Shown one piece after another: positions 21,994-32,666 of a stretch of 64,000 nucleotides of DNA. How positions within the stretch are numbered: the stretch's first letter is position 1; each line of letters begins with the position of its first letter. The stretch comes from Hyphomicrobiales bacterium (lineage in GTDB: Bacteria; Pseudomonadota; Alphaproteobacteria; Rhizobiales; Rhizobiaceae), in contig UCMS01000006.1 in NCBI GenBank assembly GCA_900473805.1, positions 62,001 through 126,000 on the forward strand. Direction: 5' to 3'. The notes under the pieces are model-generated. The model made no database searches. It was not told the DNA's origin and saw only the letters and a list, made by a program, of their open reading frames with translations. Made by a program: the position numbers and the translations under genes.

Positions 21994-23148
21994 TTACTCC
22001 GCCGGGACGCCGGCCACAGACCGGAACAGGCTGCGCTCCTGCGCCCGTTTTTCCGGCCGGCGTCGCGTCAACGCAAGAATGAAGCCAGCGGTGACGCAGA
22101 TCGCCGTCATCGACGAACCGCCATACGAAATCAGTGGCAGCGTCATGCCCTTGGCCGGGAGAAGTTCCAGATTGACGCCGATATTGATCATCGACTGGAT
22201 GCCGAGCAGCAGCACCAGACCGGCGACCGCCAGGCGGTTGAAATCGTTGCGCTCGCGATAGGCATGGCTCAAGCCGCGCAGGACCAGGAAGGCGAAGATA
22301 GCGACAAGCACCATGCAAAACACGATGCCAAACTCCTCCGCCGCAACGGAGAAGATGAAGTCCGTATGGCTGTCGGGGATGATGCGCTTGACGATCCCCT
22401 CGCCCGGTCCCTGACCGAACCAGTCGCCGCGAATGATGGCCTCGCGCGCCGTATCCACCTGGAAGGTGTCACCCTCCCCGGTCAGGAAGCGGTCGACGCG
22501 CCCCGCGACGTGCGGCAGGGTCAGATAGGCCCCAACGAACCCGGTGGCGCCAAGTGCGCCGAGCACGACGATCCACAGCCATGGCATGCCCGCCATGAAG
22601 AACATCGCGCTCCAGACGCTGCCGATCAGGATGGTTTGGCCGAGGTCGGGCTGGGCGATCAAAAGGGCTGCCGCCATGCCGAAGAGCAGGATGGCAAAGA
22701 GGTTGCCGGGAATCTCCGGCTGGCGCGCATGTTCGGCAAAGAGCCACGCGCAGATGACGACAAAGGCCGGCTTCATGAATTCCGACGGCTGGATGGACAT
22801 GCCGAGCAGAGACAGCCAGCGCCGCCCACCCTTCACCTCGACCCCGACGAAAAGCACGAGAACCATCATGATCATCGACGTGGCGAGCAGGACCATCGCG
22901 GTGCGCCGAACCTGGCGCGGCGACAGGAACGAGAGCCCGATCATCACGGTCAACGCCGGCAGCATGAAGAAGGCGTGTCGCTTGACGAAATGGAAGCTGT
23001 CGAGACCGAGCCGTTCGGCAACAGCAGGTGAAGCGGCAAAGGAGAGCATCAGGCCAATGCCCATCAAGAGCACGAAGATGATCAGGAACAGCCGATCGAT
23101 CGTCCAGAACCAGTCCGCCAGCGGACCTCTCTCCACGCGGCTCACCAT
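21994..23148 (-). CDS. ftsW: Septal peptidoglycan glycosyltransferase FtsW
   Basis: SEDS-family membrane glycosyltransferase that polymerises lipid II at the septum with its partner FtsI. The 384-residue protein has about ten transmembrane helices and family landmarks such as HAFFMLPALTVM, the long periplasmic loop around RVDRFLTGEGDTFQVDTAR, and the C-terminal MTLPLISYGGSS. The ATG has AAGGAGG, lying in the end of murD, eight bases upstream, and the genes are one base apart, so they are coupled. Confidence 0.97.
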   Translation of the reverse strand: MVSRVERGPLADWFWTIDRLFLIIFVLLMGIGLMLSFAASPAVAERLGLDSFHFVKRHAFFMLPALTVMIGLSFLSPRQVRRTAMVLLATSMIMMVLVLFVGVEVKGGRRWLSLLGMSIQPSEFMKPAFVVICAWLFAEHARQPEIPGNLFAILLFGMAAALLIAQPDLGQTILIGSVWSAMFFMAGMPWLWIVVLGALGATGFVGAYLTLPHVAGRVDRFLTGEGDTFQVDTAREAIIRGDWFGQGPGEGIVKRIIPDSHTDFIFSVAAEEFGIVFCMVLVAIFAFLVLRGLSHAYRERNDFNRLAVAGLVLLLGIQSMINIGVNLELLPAKGMTLPLISYGGSSMTAICVTAGFILALTRRRPEKRAQERSLFRSVAGVPAE

Positions 23149-23149
23149 G

Positions 23150-24559
23150 TCATTTGCCTCCTTGCGGCACGTCGATCAGCATGCTGATGCCGTCGAGTTG
23201 CGAGACCAGACGGACGAAACTGTCGCCACGAACCTCAAAATTCTTGAATTGGTCGAAACTCGCACAGGCCGGCGACAGCATGACGGCAGACGGCTCAGCG
23301 TCACGCGCCGCATCGGCCGCCGCATGGGCAACCGCACGATCCAGCGTGTCGGAGATCTCGAAAGCCACCTGTTCTCCCAGTGTTGCGGCGAAGGCCGAAG
23401 CGGCTTCGCCGATCAGATAAGCCTTGACGATACGCGGGAAGAGTGGAGCGAGGCTTGCGATCCCGCCCTCTTTCGGCAGTCCGCCCGCGATCCAGTAGAT
23501 CCGCTCGTAGCTGGACAAGGCAGGTGCTGCCGCCTCCGCATTGGTCGCCTTGCTGTCGTTGACGAAGACAACCTGATTGCGGCGGGCGACGGGCTGCATG
23601 CGGTGCTTGAGGCCGGGGAAACTCTTGAGCCCTGCCCGAATCTCATCGGCGGACACGCCGACCGCAAGGCACGCGGCAATGGCAGCGGCTGCATTCTGCG
23701 CATTGTGACTGCCGCGCAGCGTCTGGATGCCATCGAGATCGACCAACAGCGACACCGCGCCCTGCTGTGCGTGCAGGATCCGGGATCCCTCGGCATAGAG
23801 ACCATCCGCCAATGGTTGGCGTTTCGAAATCCGGATGACCTTGTGGCCGGACCGCTCGATGCGATCCCCGATCAGTTCGCAATAGCTGTCGTCGACGCCG
23901 ACGATCGCCGTCCCCGCCCCGGCCACCAGCCTTTCCTTGACGTCAGCATAATGCTGCATCGTGCCATGCCGGTCGAGATGATCGGGCGTCAGGTTGAGCA
24001 GGATGCCGGCCGTCGGGTTGAGCGTCGGAGCAAGATCGATCTGATAGGACGAGCACTCCACAACGAAGTAGCGCTCCGCCTTCGGTGGATCGAGCGTCAG
24101 CACCGCACGACCGATATTGCCGCCGAGCTGCGTATCGCGCCCGCTCGCCTGCAGGATATGGGCGATCAGTGCCGTTGTCGTCGATTTGCCGTTCGTACCG
24201 GTGATCGCAATGAACGGGCAGTCGGGCGCATGCAGACGCCGCTCGCGCACAAAGATTTCAACGTCGCCGATGATCTCGACGCCTGCGGACTTTGCCAGAG
24301 CAACCGTCCAGTGCGGCTTCGGATGGGTGAGCGGTACACCGGGCGACAGAATGAACGAGGCAATCGTCGACCAGTCGATGCCATGCAGGTCGATCGTCGT
24401 GATCCCCTCGGCAGCCGCACGCGCGACGCTGTCGGGATTGTCGTCCCAGGCGAAAACCTCGGCACCACCCGCCTGCAGTGATTTCGCCGTGGCGAGCCCG
24501 GAGCCTCCGAGCCCAAAAAGCGCAACCCGCTTGCCCCTGAAACTGCTCGCCGCGATCAT
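23150..24559 (-). CDS. murD: UDP-N-acetylmuramoylalanine--D-glutamate ligase MurD
   Basis: Adds D-glutamate to UDP-MurNAc-L-alanine. The 469-residue protein opens with [14 protein letters not shown], carries the P-loop [10 protein letters not shown], the ECSSYQIDL motif and a C-terminal Mur-ligase domain ([18 protein letters not shown]). It lies seven bases downstream of mraY and one base upstream of ftsW. Confidence 0.97.
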   Translation of the reverse strand: MIAASSFRGKRVALFGLGGSGLATAKSLQAGGAEVFAWDDNPDSVARAAAEGITTIDLHGIDWSTIASFILSPGVPLTHPKPHWTVALAKSAGVEIIGDVEIFVRERRLHAPDCPFIAITGTNGKSTTTALIAHILQASGRDTQLGGNIGRAVLTLDPPKAERYFVVECSSYQIDLAPTLNPTAGILLNLTPDHLDRHGTMQHYADVKERLVAGAGTAIVGVDDSYCELIGDRIERSGHKVIRISKRQPLADGLYAEGSRILHAQQGAVSLLVDLDGIQTLRGSHNAQNAAAAIAACLAVGVSADEIRAGLKSFPGLKHRMQPVARRNQVVFVNDSKATNAEAAAPALSSYERIYWIAGGLPKEGGIASLAPLFPRIVKAYLIGEAASAFAATLGEQVAFEISDTLDRAVAHAAADAARDAEPSAVMLSPACASFDQFKNFEVRGDSFVRLVSQLDGISMLIDVPQGGK

Positions 24560-24566
24560 GACGCCC

Positions 24567-25667
24567 TCACCGCAGCTTCAGCGTCGAGAGGCCGAGCATC
24601 CCGAGACCGACCGCGATGATCCAGAAGCGGATCACCACCTGGCTTTCCGTCCAGCCGAGCTTTTCGAAATGGTGATGGATCGGCGCCATCAGGAAGACGC
24701 GCTTGCCGGTAAGCTTGAAATAGCCAACCTGAATGATGACCGACAGGGTCTCCATGACAAAGAGACCGCCGATGATCGCCATGACGATCTCGTGCTTGGT
24801 GGCGACCGCCACCGAACCAATCAGGCCGCCAAGCGCCAGCGAGCCGGTATCACCCATGAAGATGGCCGCCGGCGGCGCGTTGAACCAGAGGAAGCCAAGG
24901 CCCGCACCGATGACGGCACCGAGCAGCACGGCAAGCTCACCCGTACCAGGCACGAAATGGATCTGCAAATAATTCGCAAAGACGGCATTACCCGCGAGAT
25001 AGGCGATCACGCCGAAGCAGGCTGCAGCGATCATCACCGGCACGATGGCGAGCCCGTCGAGACCGTCGGTCAGGTTCACCGCATTGCCGGCTGCAACGAT
25101 CACGAAGCCGCCGAACAACACGAAGAACAGGCCGAGGTCAAGCAGGTAGTCCTTGATGAAAGGAAAGGCGACGGATGAGCCGAAGGTCGAGCCCTGGGGG
25201 GCCGAATGCAGGGCGGAACTCATCATGAAATAGACGGCGATACCGGCAATCACGAATTCGATCCCGAGACGCGCCTTGCCCGAAAAGCCCTTGTCCGTCT
25301 GCTTCGTCACCTTGAGATAATCGTCATAGAAGCCGATGGCGCCGAAGCCGAGCGTCACCAGCAGCGTCGCCACGACATAGATGTTGGAAAGATCGGCCCA
25401 GAGCAGCGAGGACACGACGATACCCGCGAGGATCATCAAGCCGCCCATCGTCGGCGTGCCCGCCTTCTTGAAATGCGTCTGCGGCCCGTCGGCGCGGATC
25501 GGCTGGCCTTTGCCCTGGCGGACGCGGAGCGAGGAAATCATCATCGGTCCGAACAGGAAGACCACCGCCGCCGACGTGAAGAGAGCCGCCCCCGTCCGGA
25601 AGGTGATGTACCGGAACAGATTGAAAAACTGAAAGTGGTTCGCCAGTTCCACAAGCCAAATCAGCAT
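24567..25667 (-). CDS. mraY: Phospho-MurNAc-pentapeptide transferase MraY
   Basis: Integral membrane enzyme that transfers phospho-MurNAc-pentapeptide to undecaprenyl phosphate, making lipid I. With the start at 25667 ([10 protein letters not shown]) it has 366 residues and ten transmembrane helices. Catalytic aspartates are visible in GFYDDYLKV and [10 protein letters not shown], and the [12 protein letters not shown] signature is present. AAAGGG precedes this ATG; a codon at 25682 in frame is less likely. A 24-base gap separates it from murF. Confidence 0.97.
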   Translation of the reverse strand: MLIWLVELANHFQFFNLFRYITFRTGAALFTSAAVVFLFGPMMISSLRVRQGKGQPIRADGPQTHFKKAGTPTMGGLMILAGIVVSSLLWADLSNIYVVATLLVTLGFGAIGFYDDYLKVTKQTDKGFSGKARLGIEFVIAGIAVYFMMSSALHSAPQGSTFGSSVAFPFIKDYLLDLGLFFVLFGGFVIVAAGNAVNLTDGLDGLAIVPVMIAAACFGVIAYLAGNAVFANYLQIHFVPGTGELAVLLGAVIGAGLGFLWFNAPPAAIFMGDTGSLALGGLIGSVAVATKHEIVMAIIGGLFVMETLSVIIQVGYFKLTGKRVFLMAPIHHHFEKLGWTESQVVIRFWIIAVGLGMLGLSTLKLR

Positions 25668-25691
25668 GGGAGCCCTTTCCAAAAGCCCGAA

Positions 25692-27125
25692 TTAAGAGTG
25701 GCGCTCCGTGTCGGGGAATGCCGGATACTTGTCAAGCAGAGCCGCTACAATCTTGCCGAAGCCGATGCCGAGAGAGGATTTGACCATAACCACGTCGCCC
25801 GGACGCACTTCCGCCGTGACGAAGTTCGCCATTTCTGCCGTCGTCTCGAAATAGACGACCGAGACCGTTTCCGGCAGCGCGTCGCGCAGTGCCGCCATCT
25901 CCGGACCGGCGAGCCATACGTGTTCGATGCCCGCAGCCAGCAGAGGACCCGCGAGCTCCGCATGAACCGTAGGGGAAAATTCGCCCATCTCCAGCATGTC
26001 GCCGAGCACGGCGATCCGGCGGCCGTCATAATGCGGCTGTGCTGAAGCGAGCACCGAAATCGCGGCTCGCATGGAGGCCGGATTGGCATTGTAGCTCTCG
26101 TCGATCAGAGTGAGAGCGCCGCCACCGGCGGAAAGCTTGTGCCGGGCACCCCGGCCCTTGACGGCCGACAGATGCGCGAAGGCTTCGACCGCCGCATCAA
26201 GATCGGCTCCCACGAGCGAAACGGCAGCCAGGACCGCCATCGCGTTCTCGGCCAGATGCCGGCCCGGCGCACCGAGGGTGACTTCCCGGGTTTCACCATG
26301 GAAGGATACCCAAAGCGTCGAGATTTCCGCCGCACCGTCGAACTCCGCCAGCCGGAACTCGGCCTTGGCGTGCTGGCCGAAACTGTGCACGTTTTCGATC
26401 CCTGCAGCCTGGGCGGCCTGCTCGAGCCGATCGAAATAGGCATTGTCGCGATTGAGGATCACATCACCACCATTCACCACGCCCTCGAAGATTTCGGCCT
26501 TCGCATCGGCGATCTCATCGACGCTCGAAAAATTGCCGAGATGGGCCGGCGCGATCGTGGTGATGATGGCAACGTCGGGACGCACCATCCGCGACAGAGG
26601 ACCAATCTCGCCTGCGTGGTTCATGCCGATCTCGAACACGCCATAGCGCGTATCCATCGGCATGCGGGCGAGCGTCAACGGCACGCCCCAGTGATTGTTG
26701 AAGGAGGCGACGGCCGCGTGCACCTTGCCCGAGGGCTGAAGCGCCAGGCGCAGCATTTCCTTGGTGGTGGTCTTGCCGACGGACCCGGTGACCGCGATCA
26801 CGGTTGCCGCAGTCCGGTCGCGCGCGGCGATACCGAGCTTCTGCAACCCGGCAAGAACATCTTCGACCACGATCATCGGCACGGTCAGACGGCCGAGAGC
26901 CGGAAGCTTCGCCTCGCTCACCACCAACAGGGAAGCGCCATTGGCGATCGCAAGGCTCGCATAGTCGTGCCCATCCACCCGGTCGCCCTTGATCGCAAAG
27001 AAAGCTTCGCCGGGAGTAATGGTGCGGCTGTCGATCGATATGCCGATGACGCCGTCGGGTAGCTGGCCGAAGGGCCGGCCGCCCATGGCAACCACCATGT
27101 CGCGTGAGGTCCAGAGCAGGGTCAA
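25692..27125 (-). CDS. murF: UDP-MurNAc-tripeptide--D-Ala-D-Ala ligase MurF (TTG start)
   Basis: Adds the D-Ala-D-Ala dipeptide, completing the cytoplasmic pentapeptide precursor. The 477-residue protein has the P-loop [25 protein letters not shown] and [13 protein letters not shown], all typical of MurF. The start is a TTG at 27125 that overlaps the murE stop codon (TTGA); GGAGGAG lies eight bases upstream inside the last murE codons, which strongly supports this rare start. The first methionine downstream would remove conserved N-terminal sequence. A low-efficiency codon here could set the murF level relative to murE. Confidence 0.96.
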   Translation of the reverse strand: MTLLWTSRDMVVAMGGRPFGQLPDGVIGISIDSRTITPGEAFFAIKGDRVDGHDYASLAIANGASLLVVSEAKLPALGRLTVPMIVVEDVLAGLQKLGIAARDRTAATVIAVTGSVGKTTTKEMLRLALQPSGKVHAAVASFNNHWGVPLTLARMPMDTRYGVFEIGMNHAGEIGPLSRMVRPDVAIITTIAPAHLGNFSSVDEIADAKAEIFEGVVNGGDVILNRDNAYFDRLEQAAQAAGIENVHSFGQHAKAEFRLAEFDGAAEISTLWVSFHGETREVTLGAPGRHLAENAMAVLAAVSLVGADLDAAVEAFAHLSAVKGRGARHKLSAGGGALTLIDESYNANPASMRAAISVLASAQPHYDGRRIAVLGDMLEMGEFSPTVHAELAGPLLAAGIEHVWLAGPEMAALRDALPETVSVVYFETTAEMANFVTAEVRPGDVVMVKSSLGIGFGKIVAALLDKYPAFPDTERHS

Positions 27126-28576
27126 CGATCAAACTCCTCCAAGGCGTGCCGAACTTCGGCATGGTCGGAAAAGGGCAGCGTGGTTCCTCCGACCGTCTGC
27201 CCCTCTTCATGTCCCTTGCCGGCCACGATCAGCGTGTCGCCGGCAGACAGCATGGCAACGGCCGCCCGAATGGCCTGCGCACGGTCACCGATCTCGATCC
27301 CCTTCGGCGTTGCCGCCATGATCTCGGAACGGATGGTCGCCGGCACTTCCGAACGCGGATTGTCATCCGTGACGATGGTGATATCCGCCAGCCGCGACGC
27401 GATTTCACCCATGATCGGGCGCTTGCCCTTGTCCCGGTCGCCGCCACAGCCGAACACGACGATGACACGCCCCGTGGTAAACGGCCGCACAGAATTCAGA
27501 ACGTTTTCCAGCGCGTCCGGCTTGTGGGCGTAATCGACATAAGCAAGCGCTCCGGCCTTCGTTTGGCCGACGAGCTCGAGACGACCCGAGGCGCCGACCA
27601 AAGTCTCCAGCGCCTTCAGGGCGACGGCCACCGGCACGCCGGTGGAGATGGCAAGGCCTGCCGAGACCAGCGCATTGGCGATCTGGAAATCGCCGGCAAG
27701 CGGAATATGCACCTCGAAAATCTGATCGCCATGATGCACTTCGGCCACCTGCTTGTGGCGGAAGTGCTCGACGCGCTTCAGGATGAGAAAGCTCCCTTTG
27801 CGGCCAACCGTGCGCACATCGTGGCCGGCAGCCGTTGCCACCCTAATCGCTTCGTCGGACCAGGCATCGTCGGCATAGATGACGGCGGGCGAGTCCTTCG
27901 GCAGCAACGTATCGAAGAGCCGCATCTTGGCGGCCATGTAGTCCTCGACCGTCGGATGGTAGTCCATATGATCGCGGCCGAGATTGGTGAAGCCTGCCGC
28001 AGACAGCACGACGCCGTCGAGACGGCTTTGGTCGAGACCGTGGCTGGAGGCTTCCATCGCCGCATGCGTTACGCCCTCGTCGACCAGTTCACCCAGCAGC
28101 GTGTGCAGAGCAAGCGGGTCAGGCGTCGTCAACGAACCGTAGTCGTTGCGGCTCGGAGATACGACGCCCGTGGTGCCGATCTGCGCCGCAGGATGGCCGG
28201 CAAAGGCCCAGATCTGGCGGGTAAAGGAGGCGACCGACGTCTTGCCCGCAGTCCCGGTCACGGCCACCATGGTCTTCGGCTGGCGTCCGACGAACCGAGC
28301 GGCGGCGAGCGCCAGGAAACGGCGTGGGTTGTCGACGACGACGACGGGCACGGACGTCTCAATCGGATGCGATGCAACGATCGCGACGGCACCCTTTGCG
28401 ACAGCATCCGCCGCATAGCTGCTGCCATCGGCCTTGGTCCCGGACAGGGCGAAAAACACAGTGCCCGCCTGGACCTTCCGGCTGTCTGCGGAAAGACCTG
28501 CCACCTCTATCGCAGCGGCGCCAGCCGCCGATACCTGGTTCTTGTAGTCGTCGCCGGCCAGTGTGCCCAACAGCAT
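27122..28576 (-). CDS. murE: UDP-MurNAc-tripeptide synthetase MurE (meso-DAP type)
   Basis: Adds meso-diaminopimelate to UDP-MurNAc-L-Ala-D-Glu. With the start at 28576 ([10 protein letters not shown]) it has 484 residues. Motifs: [14 protein letters not shown] at the N-terminus, P-loop [10 protein letters not shown], and DDNPRSE in the C-terminal domain, the signature that selects meso-DAP rather than lysine. A TTG at 28600 is in frame; GGAAGGA lies about ten bases from the ATG. The 3' end overlaps murF by four bases and contains its ribosome-binding site. Confidence 0.97.
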   Translation of the reverse strand: MLLGTLAGDDYKNQVSAAGAAAIEVAGLSADSRKVQAGTVFFALSGTKADGSSYAADAVAKGAVAIVASHPIETSVPVVVVDNPRRFLALAAARFVGRQPKTMVAVTGTAGKTSVASFTRQIWAFAGHPAAQIGTTGVVSPSRNDYGSLTTPDPLALHTLLGELVDEGVTHAAMEASSHGLDQSRLDGVVLSAAGFTNLGRDHMDYHPTVEDYMAAKMRLFDTLLPKDSPAVIYADDAWSDEAIRVATAAGHDVRTVGRKGSFLILKRVEHFRHKQVAEVHHGDQIFEVHIPLAGDFQIANALVSAGLAISTGVPVAVALKALETLVGASGRLELVGQTKAGALAYVDYAHKPDALENVLNSVRPFTTGRVIVVFGCGGDRDKGKRPIMGEIASRLADITIVTDDNPRSEVPATIRSEIMAATPKGIEIGDRAQAIRAAVAMLSAGDTLIVAGKGHEEGQTVGGTTLPFSDHAEVRHALEEFDR

Positions 28577-28636
28577 GTGCAGTCCATCCTTCCGGGGCAA
28601 TGTCAGTCGAATCGCCCCGTATCATCTTCAATCTGG

Positions 28637-30382
28637 TCAATAAGAGACGAGCAAAGCAGACCCGTCTTCCCCGAATTTGGGTTCTACACCAAGAATTGCG
28701 GCGCTTCTGCGAATGATGTCGCCGACCATCGGTGCAGCACTGTTGCCGGCCAGCGCCGCACCATTGCCCTTGTCCGTCTTCGGCTCATCGATGAATGTCA
28801 GCACCACGTAACGCGGGTTGTCGATCGGGAAGGCCGCCAGGAAGGCGTTGAAGTTCTTGTCGCCGACATAGCGGCCATTGACCACCTTGTCCGCCGTCCC
28901 GGTCTTGCCGCCGACGTCGAAGCCTTCGACGCGGGCATTCTTGCCGGAGCCCTTGATGCCGTTCCATTCGAACAGGAAGCGCATGTCGTCGCTGGTCGTA
29001 GGCTTGATCACCTGCTTGGCGACGAGATCGGCCTGTTCGCGGGTGCGCGGCAGGAAGGTCGGCTCGATGAGCTTGCCGCCATTGACCAGCGCCACCCCGG
29101 CAACCGCCGTCTGCAGCGGCGTGGTGGACACGCCGTGGCCGAAGGAGATGGTGATAGAATTGATCTTCTTCCACTCACGCGGTTGCGACGGCATCGCCAC
29201 TTCCGGCAGTTCCGTCTGCATCTTGGTCAACAGGCCGAGCCGGGTGAGAAACTCTTTGTGACCTTCCGTGCCGACGAGATCCGCAACCTTGGCGGTACCG
29301 ATATTCGACGAATACTGGAAGATTTCCGGCACGGTCAGGATACGGTTCTTGCCGTGGAAGTCCTTGATCGTGAAGCCGCCGATCCGGATCGGATAACGGG
29401 CGTCGAAACTGTCCTTCAGCGACACCTTGCCCGAATCGAGGCCCATTGCGATCGTGAAGGACTTGAAGGTCGAGCCCATTTCGAAGGTGCCGTTCGCCAT
29501 GCGGCTGAGCCAGCCCTCTTCGGAGCCAGCCGGACTGTTGGGGTCGAAATCGGGAAGCGACGCCATGGCGATCACTTCGCCGGTGTGAGCGTCGAGTACG
29601 ACGCCGCCAGCGCCGATCGACTTGAACTTCGCCATCGCTTCGACCAGCACGTCACGCACGATGTTCTGCACGCGGATATCGATCGACAGTTTGACCGGTT
29701 CAAGCGGCGTATCGCTGGTCATGCCAAGCGCACGCAGGTCAGCCAGACCCTGGTTGTCGATATACTTCTCCATGCCGGTCATGCCGCGGTTGTCGATATT
29801 CACATAACCGACGATATGCGAGGCGGTGGGACCACCGGGATAGAAACGGCGCTTTTCAGGCCGGAAACCGATGCCGGGAATGCCGAGTGCCAGGATCTGG
29901 CTTTGCTGCTTCGGGGTGAGTTGGCGGCGAAGCCACTGGAATCGCGATTTCGAAGAAAGCTTCTTGTAGGTGCCCTTGATGTCGAGATCGGTGAGCACGG
30001 TCGACAGACGTTCCACCGCCTCGTCTGGATCGACGATCTTGTGCGGCTCGGCAAACAGCGAGACCGTTCTGATATCGGTCGCAAGGACCTCGCCGTTGCG
30101 GTCGAGAATATCCGGCCGCGAGGCCATCAGACGGTCGGCAGGAAGAATGCTCGACACCGTCTCAGGCTGAGCCTGGCCATATTGAACGAGACGTCCGCCG
30201 ATAATGGCATAGACAACGCAGAATCCTGCGATCATCAGGCCGACGCGATTTTTTGCCATCGCCGACTTGCGCTTTGCCGTGCCTTGAATACGGGGGCCGG
30301 CCACGACCGCGCCGCCCCGCTGCACATCGGTGGAGAAATGAGCCTGGCTCTTGAGGAGCATGATACGCGACAAAAAGCTCAT
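28637..30382 (-). CDS. ftsI: Septal transpeptidase FtsI (PBP3)
   Basis: Class B penicillin-binding protein that cross-links septal peptidoglycan with FtsW. The 581-residue protein has a cytoplasmic tail, one transmembrane helix (about residues 46-65), the dimerisation/pedestal domain beginning RPDILDRNGEVLATD, and the transpeptidase domain with STFK (Ser304), SSN (358-360) and KTG (493-495). All three active-site motifs are intact. It overlaps ftsL by one base (TGATG). Also called pbpB in rhizobia. Confidence 0.97.
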   Translation of the reverse strand: MSFLSRIMLLKSQAHFSTDVQRGGAVVAGPRIQGTAKRKSAMAKNRVGLMIAGFCVVYAIIGGRLVQYGQAQPETVSSILPADRLMASRPDILDRNGEVLATDIRTVSLFAEPHKIVDPDEAVERLSTVLTDLDIKGTYKKLSSKSRFQWLRRQLTPKQQSQILALGIPGIGFRPEKRRFYPGGPTASHIVGYVNIDNRGMTGMEKYIDNQGLADLRALGMTSDTPLEPVKLSIDIRVQNIVRDVLVEAMAKFKSIGAGGVVLDAHTGEVIAMASLPDFDPNSPAGSEEGWLSRMANGTFEMGSTFKSFTIAMGLDSGKVSLKDSFDARYPIRIGGFTIKDFHGKNRILTVPEIFQYSSNIGTAKVADLVGTEGHKEFLTRLGLLTKMQTELPEVAMPSQPREWKKINSITISFGHGVSTTPLQTAVAGVALVNGGKLIEPTFLPRTREQADLVAKQVIKPTTSDDMRFLFEWNGIKGSGKNARVEGFDVGGKTGTADKVVNGRYVGDKNFNAFLAAFPIDNPRYVVLTFIDEPKTDKGNGAALAGNSAAPMVGDIIRRSAAILGVEPKFGEDGSALLVSY

Positions 30383-30777
30383 CAGTCGTTCACCGATTCA
30401 ATGGGATTGACCGAGCCGGTCGTAATCAGGTCCTTGACCGGATCGGAGGCCGCATTCTTGTCTTCGGCAACCTCCTTTTGCGGCACCTGATCCTTTGGCA
30501 TCGGAAGCTCGACCGGACGCGCGAGCTGTGTCGGCGCCGTCGGCTGCAGTTGCAACTCGGTCGCATAGGTCTTCACGAGACGATCGAGCCGGTTCGGCTG
30601 CGTAAGCAAAGCGCGGTCGGCACGCAGGAGATCGATCGTGTCCTTCTCCAGCTTGATCTCAGCCTCGAGGCGACGCACTTCGGCCGCCTTGTTATCCGTG
30701 TCATGCTTGATCTGGTAGGTCACTGCAGCAGCCGCCGCCATGGATCCGATCAGCAGGAAATCGAAGGTACGCAGCAT
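30382..30777 (-). CDS. ftsL: Cell division protein FtsL
   Basis: Small bitopic divisome protein that works with FtsQ and FtsB. The 131-residue protein has a short N-terminus, a transmembrane helix (about residues 4-22, TFDFLLIGSMAAAAAVTYQI), a coiled coil (KAAEVRRLEAEIKLEKDTID) and a variable Pro-rich tail. Sequence identity in this family is low; assignment rests on size, topology and its place between rsmH and ftsI. GGGGG lies upstream of its ATG and its stop overlaps ftsI. Confidence 0.92.
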   Translation of the reverse strand: MLRTFDFLLIGSMAAAAAVTYQIKHDTDNKAAEVRRLEAEIKLEKDTIDLLRADRALLTQPNRLDRLVKTYATELQLQPTAPTQLARPVELPMPKDQVPQKEVAEDKNAASDPVKDLITTGSVNPIESVND

Positions 30778-30779
30778 AG

Positions 30780-31805
30780 TCAGCCCCCGATCTTTTCGAG
30801 CGTTGCGAGGTCGGGCAGATCGAAGATCGCCATATCCGGCTTTTCCGGTGGCGCCATGGTGCGGGTACCAGCTCGAAGCTTGGCCGAACGGGCGCGCGGG
30901 TTGCGCTCGGCCTCCTCTTCGCTCGCCGCCACCATGCCTTTACCCACCGGTTCGAACGTCGCCTTACGCGCTTCGACCATGGGAAGGTGGCGCGAGCCTG
31001 ACGCCTTGCCGGCGCGCTCGGAAAAGAACTTCTTAACGATCCGATCTTCCAACGAATGGAAGGTGACAACAACGAGCCGCCCACCCGGCTTCAGCGCCCG
31101 CTCGGCGGCAAACAACGCCTGCGCCAGTTCACCAAGCTCGTCATTCACGAAGATGCGCAACGCCTGGAAAACGCGCGTGGCCGGATGGATCTTGTCCTTC
31201 GCCTTGCGCGGATTGACGGTTTCGATGAGGTTCGCGAGGTCGCGCGTCGTCTGGAAGGGCTCACTCAGGCGGCGCTTCTCGATGGCACGCGCAATGCGGC
31301 CGGCATGCTTTTCCTCGCCAAGAAAACCGAAGATGCGAATGAGGTCCGTAACCTTGGCACGGTTGACGACGTCAGCGGCCGAGACACCCGAGGCCGACAT
31401 ACGCATGTCGAGCGGCCCGTTACGCTGGAACGAGAAGCCGCGCTCAGCCTCGTCGATCTGCATGGAGGAGACGCCGATATCGAGCACGACGCCGTCGAGG
31501 CCGCCCGCAGGCGCAAAGTCGGCCAGCGCCGAGAATTCCGTATGATTGAGCGTGAGACGGCCACCGTACTCGGCAACCATCGACTGTCCGCCGGCAATGG
31601 CAGTGGGATCGCGATCGAGCGCGATGACGTCGGCACCGGCATCGAGAATGGCGCGCGTATAACCGCCCGCGCCAAAAGTCCCGTCGAGGATGACTTTGCC
31701 AGCCTCCGGCTCAAGCGCCTTCAGCACACCCTCGAGAAGAACCGGAATGTGGCGAACCGATCCGCCATTGGCATCGGAATTTCCTTCGCCAAGATTCGCC
31801 GCCAT
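30780..31805 (-). CDS. rsmH: 16S rRNA m4C1402 methyltransferase RsmH (MraW)
   Basis: Methylates N4 of C1402 in 16S rRNA using S-adenosylmethionine. The 341-residue protein has [15 protein letters not shown], the SAM-binding [33 protein letters not shown] and [16 protein letters not shown], which are diagnostic for the family. ATG 31805 (MAANLGEGN) has GGGGAAG upstream; the frame stays open further upstream but that stretch is the mraZ region. It lies 17 bases after mraZ and 2 before ftsL. Confidence 0.97.
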   Translation of the reverse strand: MAANLGEGNSDANGGSVRHIPVLLEGVLKALEPEAGKVILDGTFGAGGYTRAILDAGADVIALDRDPTAIAGGQSMVAEYGGRLTLNHTEFSALADFAPAGGLDGVVLDIGVSSMQIDEAERGFSFQRNGPLDMRMSASGVSAADVVNRAKVTDLIRIFGFLGEEKHAGRIARAIEKRRLSEPFQTTRDLANLIETVNPRKAKDKIHPATRVFQALRIFVNDELGELAQALFAAERALKPGGRLVVVTFHSLEDRIVKKFFSERAGKASGSRHLPMVEARKATFEPVGKGMVAASEEEAERNPRARSAKLRAGTRTMAPPEKPDMAIFDLPDLATLEKIGG

Positions 31806-31822
31806 TCCGCTTCCCCGTCTTG

Positions 31823-32260
31823 TTAGGACTTCAGGCCCCGCAGCCTGACGACCTCTCTGGCCCTCGCCTGAGCATCCGAAAATGCCTGCGGTTGCCACAC
31901 CTGAAAATGATCCGACCGACCGACGAAACAGACCTCCGAGGAAATCCCCGTGAAATCCCGGATGAAATCCGTCACCGCCAGCCGCCCCTCGGCATCGAGT
32001 CGCATAAAGACGCCACCACCGTGAATCAGCAGCGACATCTCGTTTGCCTCCAATGCGAAGGGATCCTCCGCGGCCATTCTCTGCTCGTATCGCTCGAGCA
32101 AATCGGGACCGCCGATATTGATCGCCGGATAGACGAAATCCTGGAGACAATAAAGCTCCTGAATGTCGCGCTGCAGCAAAACGGCACGAAACGCCGCCGG
32201 GACAGAAACCCGCCCCTTCGCATCGATCCTGTTTGTCGCATTGGACAGGAAGCGGCTCAC
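31823..32260 (-). CDS. mraZ: Transcriptional regulator MraZ
   Basis: AbrB-fold DNA-binding protein that forms rings and controls the dcw operon, including its own promoter. The 145-residue protein has two repeats of the MraZ domain: [20 protein letters not shown] at the start and [18 protein letters not shown] in the second half, each with the conserved D-x-(K/E)-G-R turn. The start is a GTG at 32260 (then SRFLSNATN), as in rhizobial MraZ; GGGAGGT lies upstream at a rather long 12-base spacing. Four TGGGN boxes at 32428-32462 are the likely target. Confidence 0.95.
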   Translation of the reverse strand: MSRFLSNATNRIDAKGRVSVPAAFRAVLLQRDIQELYCLQDFVYPAINIGGPDLLERYEQRMAAEDPFALEANEMSLLIHGGGVFMRLDAEGRLAVTDFIRDFTGISSEVCFVGRSDHFQVWQPQAFSDAQARAREVVRLRGLKS

Positions 32261-32427
32261 AACTGACGACCAACCTCCCTGAAGACAAGGAGTCGCTGAT
32301 CGACCCCCGGACACGCACGCTCACACCAGCCGCCGCACCATCCTGAAAAGACTCACCCAGCAAGAGGGAGAGACCATGCAATTTCCGGACTTTGGGGACC
32401 AAGACGTTCCCCGCAACAGCATGTGAA

Positions 32428-32462
32428 TGGGATACCATGGGACTATATGGGCGTCAATGGGA
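32428..32462. promoter_or_regulatory. MraZ operator: four TGGGN boxes at 10-bp spacing
   Basis: On the plus strand TGGGA, TGGGA, TGGGC and TGGGA begin at 32428, 32438, 32448 and 32458, exactly one helical turn apart with 5-base spacers. E. coli MraZ is known to bind direct TGGGN repeats with 5-base spacers in its own promoter, where three are reported; here there are four. The array lies about 170 bases upstream of the mraZ GTG and overlaps a sigma70-like promoter. Confidence 0.85.
32429..32457 (-). promoter_or_regulatory. Putative dcw operon promoter (PmraZ)
   Basis: Reading the minus strand, TTGACG (32457-32452) is followed after 17 bases by TATCCC (32434-32429), a sigma70/RpoD-like pair with a strong -35 and a weak -10. 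It lies inside the four MraZ boxes, so MraZ binding would block polymerase. The predicted transcript starts near 32422. Confidence 0.5.
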
Positions 32463-32514
32463 ACAGGTCAGGCACCACCCTTCGCGGGCTGCAAATATTG
32501 ATAGGCGGTTAAGC

Positions 32515-32529
32515 TTAACGAATGGTTAG
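32515..32529. promoter_or_regulatory. CtrA-like site upstream of the mraZ promoter
   Basis: TTAA-N7-TTAG matches seven of eight fixed positions of the CtrA box (TTAA-N7-TTAA) and sits about 60 bases upstream of the putative -35. Cell-cycle control of the dcw cluster by CtrA would be in keeping with alphaproteobacteria, but the match is imperfect. Confidence 0.35.
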
Positions 32530-32643
32530 AAACCTCTGTTTCCAGAGTGGAAATCGGCACAAAGACGCAGGCCGCCGCGTCATTCGCCGGGAACGGGTCG
32601 GGCCAGTTTTCTGGTCGAAGTTTCAGCCGCTTGGCGGAAACTT

Positions 32644-32666
32644 GCCAAAAGCGCCGCCCGGGCGGC
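32644..32666 (-). terminator. Possible terminator of rnpB
   Basis: A 14-base perfect palindrome GCCGCCCGGGCGGC lies 20 bases beyond the 3' end of rnpB on the minus strand and is followed by GCTTTTGG. Stem of five to six pairs, short U-tract; a plausible but not strong intrinsic terminator. Confidence 0.45.
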
